Source of the DNA: an uncultured Rhodanobacteraceae bacterium
GTDB lineage: Bacteria > Pseudomonadota > Gammaproteobacteria > Xanthomonadales > Ahniellaceae
Length of the DNA: 10,044 nt
Assembly (NCBI GenBank): GCA_937873105.1
Contig: CALMWD010000488.1
Span: 1 to 10,044, forward strand
Reading direction: 5' to 3'
Numbering within the stretch: position 1 is the stretch's first letter; every line of letters begins with the position of its first letter. Under the pieces are notes generated by a model. That model was not told where the DNA came from and searched no databases. It worked only from the letters and a program-made list of their open reading frames with translations. The position numbers and the translations under genes are program-made. Below are positions 5,834-10,044 of this stretch, in pieces.

Positions 5834-7479
5834 AGTGGCCTGCACGCCTGTTTTGGATGCTGCTGGTCGCGGCCGGCGGCGTCGGTGCGACCATGCCGCC
5901 CGATCGGGTGGCGCGCTTCCGGGCCGATCTCGACATGCTCGCCAGCGAGTTGCCCAAGCGCCACGCCAACCTGTTCCACACGACGCCGAAAGCGGATTTC
6001 GAACGGGAAGTCGCCGGATTGCGCGAGCGGCTGCCGCAGCTCGACGAGGCCGAAGCGCTGGTCGGCCTGGCGCGCATCGTCGCGCTCGCCCGCGACGGCC
6101 ACACGGCCTTGTTCCTGCTGCCGTTCCCGGGAGGGCCGGCGATTCCCGGCGTGCGCCAGCTGCCGATCCAGTTCCATGCCTTCGAGGACGGCCTGCGCGT
6201 GATCGCGGTCGATCGTGATCGCGCCGACCTGCTCGGTGCAACCTTGGTCGGCGTCGGCGCGCTGCCGATCGACGAGTTGCGCCGACGCATCATCGATGTG
6301 GTGCCGCAGGACAATGCGATGGGACGCGCCGAGTACCTCGCCTGGTATGCGGCGATCCCGGAGGTATTGCATGCGGTCGGGGCGGCCGCGAACCCGGATC
6401 GCATCGAACTGCGATTCGCCGGACACGACGAACCGCTCGTGCTCGCCCCCATGACGGAAGCCCCCGATGCCGGCTGGGCGACGCGGCTGGTCACCCTGCC
6501 GGGGCCGCGCGAGCGTTGGGTCGGCGCCGGGGACCAGGCCACCCAACCGCGCTGGCTGCGCGATACGGCGAAGCCCTATTGGTTCGAACGCGATACCGAC
6601 GGGCTGGTCTATGCGCAGATCAACCTGCTGCGCGACGCCGGCACGCAGTCTTTTGCGGACTTCGCGGCAACGCTCCTCGCGCAGGTAGCGAACGACGAGC
6701 GCGCGAAACTGGTGCTGGACTTGCGCTTCAACCGCGGCGGCAACGGCGACCTGATCTGGCCGATGATCCACGGCCTGATCCGCCACGACGCGGTGAACCA
6801 GCCGGGCCGGCTGTTCGTGATCACCGGCCGACGCACGTTCTCGGCCGCGCAGATGTTCGCGAATGCCCTGGAGAAACACACCCAGGCGATCTTCGTCGGC
6901 GAACCCACCGGGTCCAGCCCCAACCATTACGGCGAAGTGGGCCAGATCCGCCTGCCCGGCAGCGGACTGACGACGATCTATTCGCAGTATTTCTACCAGC
7001 ACCATCCGGCCGACCGGCGCCCTTGGATTCCGCCGCACGTGGCGGCGCCGCTGACCTACGACGACCTCGTGCACGGCCGCGATCCGGCCATGGCCGCCAT
7101 CGCGCGCTACACACCGCCGCCGAGCGCGGTCGCATTGCTCCGTCCCAAGCTCGACGCCGGCGACATCGGCGGCGCGCTTCGCGACGTCGCGACGGCGACC
7201 GCGGCCTGGCGCAATCCCTGGCGCAACCTGTTCGAGGTCGAACTCAACGACTACGGCTACACCCTGCTCGGCGAGAAGCGGCTGGCCGATGCGATCGTGG
7301 TGTTCGGCCTGGTCACCGAGCTCTACCCCGAGTCCGCGAACGCCTGGGACAGCCTCGGCGAAGCCCATGCGCTCGCCGGGCACCGCGCCCGCGCCGTCTA
7401 CTGCTATGCCCGATCCCTTCGCCTCAATCCCGCCAACACCCACGGCGCCGACCAGCTCGACGCCCTGCTCGGACACTGA
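5830..7479 (+). CDS. Exported S41-peptidase-like protein with C-terminal TPR tail
   Basis: A 549-residue protein with a likely Sec signal peptide (MKWPARLFWMLLVAAGGVGA, cleavage near residue 20). Residues about 25-100 are a helical N-terminal part ending in RDGHTAL (88-94), the S41 position that often supplies a catalytic His (H91). A PDZ-like stretch (about 110-160) with LVGVGALPIDELRRRI follows. The protease core holds LVLDLRFNRGGNGD (294-307), then VITGRRTFSAAQMF (330-343) with the probable nucleophile S338, and VGEPTGSSPNHYGEVG (356-371). Residues about 470-545 form two TPR-like units closing in SANAWDSLGEAHALAGHRAR. It would cut or bind peptides in the periplasm; the substrate is unknown. 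GGAG nine bases before ATG is a good ribosome binding site, and the start overlaps the gntR stop. The TPR tail is shared with the next gene. Confidence 0.88.
   Translation: MKWPARLFWMLLVAAGGVGATMPPDRVARFRADLDMLASELPKRHANLFHTTPKADFEREVAGLRERLPQLDEAEALVGLARIVALARDGHTALFLLPFPGGPAIPGVRQLPIQFHAFEDGLRVIAVDRDRADLLGATLVGVGALPIDELRRRIIDVVPQDNAMGRAEYLAWYAAIPEVLHAVGAAANPDRIELRFAGHDEPLVLAPMTEAPDAGWATRLVTLPGPRERWVGAGDQATQPRWLRDTAKPYWFERDTDGLVYAQINLLRDAGTQSFADFAATLLAQVANDERAKLVLDLRFNRGGNGDLIWPMIHGLIRHDAVNQPGRLFVITGRRTFSAAQMFANALEKHTQAIFVGEPTGSSPNHYGEVGQIRLPGSGLTTIYSQYFYQHHPADRRPWIPPHVAAPLTYDDLVHGRDPAMAAIARYTPPPSAVALLRPKLDAGDIGGALRDVATATAAWRNPWRNLFEVELNDYGYTLLGEKRLADAIVVFGLVTELYPESANAWDSLGEAHALAGHRARAVYCYARSLRLNPANTHGADQLDALLGH
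7339..7367 (+). repeat. 29-bp repeat, copy 1 (TPR tail)
   Basis: An identical 29-base stretch occurs here and at 8510-8538, encoding NAWDSLGEA in both proteins. It lies in the same place of the homologous C-terminal TPR tails of two neighbouring genes. Flanking bases diverge quickly, so this is the best conserved part of a domain duplication, not a mobile repeat. Confidence 0.8.
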
Positions 7480-7480
7480 C

Positions 7481-8647
7481 ATGAACAAGCTCGCCTTCGC
7501 CCTGCTCCCCCTCCTGGCCAGCCCGCTCGCGCTCGCGCAGAGCGCCGCCTTCCGCTACGACGCCGCCAAGGCGCCGCCGCCGGGCACCTTGCTGCACTAC
7601 ACCAAGTCGAACCGCGACGGCAGCAAGCCCTGGCATGTCGAGATCTACGTGCAGTCGCCGACCCGCATCAACGTGATCAAGTGGGTCGAAGGCCATGCCG
7701 ACTTCGTCGAGATCATGGCCGACATCGACCCCGCGCTGGCGATGCCCACGATCCTGCAGCAATGGAACACCGCCGCCGGTCGGCGCGAGCCGCGCCTGGC
7801 CCTGGTCGCCGTGCCCGGCAAGACCGGCCCGGGGCTCAGGGCACAACTGGCCGACGGGCCGAGTTTCGAACTCCAGGCAACGACCGCGGCACCCTTCAAC
7901 TTCTGGGGTTTCGACCTCGCCGGCCTGGGTTTCATGCTGCCGCACTGGCGCACGCCCGAGCAGCCGCTGGAACTCTGGTTCGCCGATCCGAACCGCGCCC
8001 ATGCCGACGGCAGTCCGGTCCTGGTCGAGCGTGCGACGCTGAAGCTGGTCGGCGAAGAGATCATCGATGGCGTCCCCAGTCGCAAGTACGAACTCGCCGG
8101 CCCCTTCTTCGGCGACCAGGTCGGCACCGTCTGGGTGGGTCGCGACAGCGGCCGCATCGAGCGTGCCGAACATCCGGTGCGCACCAGTACCGACTGGGAC
8201 GACTGGAAACTCGAATTCGAACGCGCCGAAACGATCGACGGCAACACTTGGGAGAAACACAAGCTCGAACTCGCGGACGCGCAACGCGCCGGCCAGCCTG
8301 CGACTTCCGCAGCCGGCCTGATGAAGCGGGCCTACGAGCAAGGCGGTGTCGAAGCCGCCTTCGCGGCGGCGGCCGATTACCGCGCGTCGGTCGAGGCCGC
8401 GCTCGAGGGCGACCTCAACACCTTCGGCTACGCCCTGCTCGGCTTCGGCAAGACCGACGACGCGATCCGGGTGTTCGAGCGCGTCGTGCGCGATCATCCG
8501 AACTCCGCCAACGCCTGGGACAGCCTCGGCGAAGCCCAGGCCGCCGCCGGCAGGACGACCGAAGCGATCGAGAGTTACCGGAGATCGCTCAAGCTCGATC
8601 CGAAGAACGAGCACGCGCGCGTGCAGATCGAAGCGTTGTCGAAATAG
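7481..8647 (+). CDS. Exported protein of unknown function with C-terminal TPR tail
   Basis: I do not recognise the main domain. The 388-residue product has a clear Sec signal peptide (MNKLAFALLPLLASPLALAQ, cleavage around residues 18-20). Residues about 22-270 show many alternating strands and aromatic residues, consistent with a beta-rich periplasmic domain; a resemblance to proteins that report on GxxSRKYEL-type beta barrels (DUF3108-like) is only an impression. Residues about 310-385 form two TPR units, LNTFGYALLGFGKTDDAIRV and SANAWDSLGEAQAAAGRTTE, that align with the end of the preceding protein. The gene begins one base after the preceding stop, with only a weak GGA before it, so it is probably translated by coupling. 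The shared tails and spacing indicate that the two proteins work in the same place, perhaps with a common partner. Confidence 0.85.
   Translation: MNKLAFALLPLLASPLALAQSAAFRYDAAKAPPPGTLLHYTKSNRDGSKPWHVEIYVQSPTRINVIKWVEGHADFVEIMADIDPALAMPTILQQWNTAAGRREPRLALVAVPGKTGPGLRAQLADGPSFELQATTAAPFNFWGFDLAGLGFMLPHWRTPEQPLELWFADPNRAHADGSPVLVERATLKLVGEEIIDGVPSRKYELAGPFFGDQVGTVWVGRDSGRIERAEHPVRTSTDWDDWKLEFERAETIDGNTWEKHKLELADAQRAGQPATSAAGLMKRAYEQGGVEAAFAAAADYRASVEAALEGDLNTFGYALLGFGKTDDAIRVFERVVRDHPNSANAWDSLGEAQAAAGRTTEAIESYRRSLKLDPKNEHARVQIEALSK
8510..8538 (+). repeat. 29-bp repeat, copy 2 (TPR tail)
   Basis: Second copy of the 29-base identity at 7339-7367, here in the C-terminal TPR tail of the unknown exported protein. 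The copies are 1171 bp apart in the same orientation, so they could in principle recombine and fuse the two genes, although the identity is short. Confidence 0.8.
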
Positions 8648-8684
8648 TCCGCTTGCACTGGACAATCCACCGCGGAGTTCGCCA

Positions 8685-8711
8685 GCATCGCCGCCTTCAT
8701 GACGGCGATGC
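8685..8711 (+). promoter_or_regulatory. Perfect 9-bp hairpin touching the phosphatase ribosome binding site
   Basis: GCATCGCCG (8685-8693) and CGGCGATGC (8703-8711) pair perfectly around a 9-base loop in the 76-bp gap before the phosphatase gene. The right arm ends where the ribosome binding site GGGAG (8712-8716) begins. After one mismatch, CC at 8682-8683 can also pair with GG at 8713-8714, which would hide that site. It may control translation or reduce read-through from the upstream operon; there is no T-run for intrinsic termination. Confidence 0.45.
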
Positions 8712-8723
8712 GGGAGCTCGGAG

Positions 8724-9887
8724 ATGACGTCGAAACGGTCCCGGATCACGCGTCGCACCTTGTGGGCGTTGGCGCTCGCGGGTGCGGCCGGCGCGTATGC
8801 GTTCAAGGACGACGTCGCGGTACGCCATGGACCGCACGGCATCGAGGCGGTCCGGCTGGCCGACGCCGAATTCGCGCTCGTCGACACCTTCGACGATGGC
8901 CCCCATGTACGTTATGTCGAGGGCGGCATCGAGGCGCACTGGATCTGCGCCGGCAAACCGGTGGTGCGACGGATCAAGGTCGCAGCCTGGCCCGTGACGC
9001 TGGCGCCGGAGTGCGCCTACCCGCATCCCTTGCAGATTCATGCCGGCGCCGCTGTCGATGGTGACGACACCGTGCTCGGCGTACGCAAGCTGGCTGCATT
9101 CTCCGATCCGCACGGACAATATGAACTGCTGATGCAGTTGCTGGCGGCGAACGGCGTGGTCGATGCCGATTCGAACTGGAGGTTCGGCGACGGCCAACTT
9201 GTCGTCACCGGCGATGTCTTCGATCGCGGGCACCGCGTGACCGAAATCTTCTGGCTGCTGTATTCGCTCGAACAGCAGGCGCGCGAAGCCGGCGGGCGCG
9301 TTCATTTCCTGCTGGGCAACCACGAATACATGGTGCTGCGCGGCGACCTGCGCTACCTCAACGGCAAGTATCCGCGCGCGGCAAGGCTGCTCGGTCGCGA
9401 CTATCCCGACCTGTACGGCAACGACAGCGTGATCGGCCGGTGGCTGCGTGGCAAGCGCACCCTGCTCCGGATCGACGACGCGCTGTTCGTGCATGGCGGC
9501 ATCGCGCCGGATTTCGCGACGGCCGGCATCGACCTCGCCGAATTGAACGCCCGGTATCGTGCGTCGATCGGCATCGACCCGAACAGCGACGCCGCGCTCG
9601 CCGATCTGCACGACGACGCCAGCCCGATCTGGTATCGCGGCTATTTCCACGGCGCTGGGCTGGTCGAAACGGAGCTCGACGCCATCATGCAACGCTTCGG
9701 CGTCAGGCAGATCGTCGTGGGCCACACCTCGTTGCCGGCGGTCGCTCCTTGGCATCAAGGCCGGGTGATCTCGATCGACAGCTCGATCAAGAAGGGCGTG
9801 AGGGGTGAATTGCTGTTCCGCGAGGACGGCGCCTGGCGTCGCGGCACACTCGCCGGCGAACGCCTGCCGCTCACCCCGCTGGAGTAG
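8724..9887 (+). CDS. Exported PPP-like metallophosphatase
   Basis: A 387-residue calcineurin-fold phosphoesterase resembling bacterial (Shewanella-like) PPP phosphatases. All metal-site motifs are present in order: SDPHGQYE (127-134, D128 and H130), TGDVFDRGH (162-170, D164, D167 and R168), GNHE (198-201), VHGG (256-259) and VVGHTS (331-336). It should remove phosphate from proteins or small molecules using two metal ions. The N-terminus SKRSRITRRTLWALALAGAAGAYA has paired arginines followed by a hydrophobic stretch. It is therefore exported or anchored, possibly by the Tat route, though the motif is imperfect. A roughly 90-residue beta-rich segment precedes the catalytic domain. GGGAG seven bases before ATG supports this start. 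It lies 76 bp after the unknown exported protein, behind a hairpin, so it may or may not belong to the gntR operon. Confidence 0.88.
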   Translation: MTSKRSRITRRTLWALALAGAAGAYAFKDDVAVRHGPHGIEAVRLADAEFALVDTFDDGPHVRYVEGGIEAHWICAGKPVVRRIKVAAWPVTLAPECAYPHPLQIHAGAAVDGDDTVLGVRKLAAFSDPHGQYELLMQLLAANGVVDADSNWRFGDGQLVVTGDVFDRGHRVTEIFWLLYSLEQQAREAGGRVHFLLGNHEYMVLRGDLRYLNGKYPRAARLLGRDYPDLYGNDSVIGRWLRGKRTLLRIDDALFVHGGIAPDFATAGIDLAELNARYRASIGIDPNSDAALADLHDDASPIWYRGYFHGAGLVETELDAIMQRFGVRQIVVGHTSLPAVAPWHQGRVISIDSSIKKGVRGELLFREDGAWRRGTLAGERLPLTPLE

Positions 9888-9935
9888 TCGCATCAGATGC
9901 AAAGACGCCGGGTCAACCAGTCCTCGCACCCGCCG

Positions 9936-10044
9936 TCAACGCCATCCGGCCGCCGTCGCCACCAGGCTGGCGGCCACGCACCAGAGCACGACCCAGGGCG
10001 CAGCGCGGCGAATGCGCGCCACCAGCAAGAAGCCCGCAGCCGCG
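9936..10044 (-). CDS. C-terminal end of a probable membrane protein (cut by window edge)
   Basis: On the minus strand a frame open to the window edge ends at TGA 9938-9936 and encodes 35 residues, ending in a hydrophobic run APWVVLWCVAASLVATAAGW followed by R. Codon third positions are mostly G or C, as in the neighbouring genes. This looks like the last membrane helix of a protein whose remainder is outside the window. It converges on the phosphatase gene with 48 bp between stops, where only a 4-bp GCAT-cag-ATGC dyad is seen. Family unknown, and the call could be wrong because the piece is short. Confidence 0.45.
   Translation of the reverse strand, partial: AAAGFLLVARIRRAAPWVVLWCVAASLVATAAGWR

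Noticed and set aside
3460..7479. A 1339-codon plus-strand open frame running through the sulfotransferase region into the S41-like gene
   Set aside because: Its first part (to about 5830) lies antisense to the TPR-sulfotransferase gene and has no recognisable domain; only the part from ATG 5830 encodes a real protein. Long antisense frames are expected at this G+C content.
5647..7488. A 613-codon minus-strand open frame opposite the S41-like gene
   Set aside because: It is low in complexity, rich in Arg, Gly and Ala, and contains no motif, while the plus strand encodes clear S41 motifs. It is a shadow of GC3-biased coding.
8697..9929. A 410-codon minus-strand open frame opposite the phosphatase gene
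   Set aside because: All PPP motifs are on the plus strand; the minus frame has no family signature.
9888..9935. GCAT-cag-ATGC dyad as terminator after the phosphatase gene
   Set aside because: A 4-bp stem with a 3-base loop and no T-run is too weak to support termination.
9898..10044. A plus-strand frame from ATG 9898
   Set aside because: It encodes an Arg-, Ser-, Pro- and His-rich sequence typical of a wrong frame, while the minus strand gives a coherent hydrophobic segment.

Overview
The window is chromosomal DNA of high G+C content with dense, strongly GC3-biased genes. The gene families (HtpX, GluQ, PhaB/PhaR, TPR-sulfotransferases, S41-like exported peptidases with C-terminal TPR tails) suggest a gammaproteobacterium, most likely of the Lysobacterales/Xanthomonadales (Rhodanobacteraceae-like). 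That placement is an inference from gene style, not from a marker gene. There is no tRNA, rRNA, CRISPR array, insertion sequence or phage gene.

Layout, left half: the window opens inside the first codons of htpX (membrane protease, minus strand), which is divergent from gluQ (glutamyl-queuosine tRNA-Asp synthetase). Next comes a polyhydroxyalkanoate (PHA) block on the plus strand: an acetoacetyl-CoA reductase (phaB), the PHA regulator phaR, and a second, diverged phaB paralogue. The residues that end the second strand of the Rossmann fold suggest that the first reductase prefers NADP(H) and the second NAD(H). A perfect hairpin separates the second phaB from a convergent minus-strand gene for a 540-residue TPR-sulfotransferase fusion.

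Layout, right half: a 172-bp divergent intergenic region carries a perfect CTGTATACAG palindrome just before a GntR/FCD-type regulator. That regulator overlaps by four bases a secreted S41-peptidase-like protein with a C-terminal TPR tail. One base later a second secreted protein begins, with a homologous TPR tail. After a hairpin comes an exported PPP-like metallophosphatase. The window ends in the 3' end of a minus-strand gene that looks like a membrane protein.

Functional reading: the left half supplies the reduction step and the control of PHA storage. The right half looks like a small regulator-led operon of exported proteins with no function I can name. Both regulator genes (phaR and the gntR gene) lack a Shine-Dalgarno sequence and have a -10-like hexamer ending six bases before ATG, which suggests leaderless mRNAs. 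No clearly new defence or mobile system is visible; the less ordinary points are the paired reductases, the leaderless regulators and the gntR-S41-TPR cluster.
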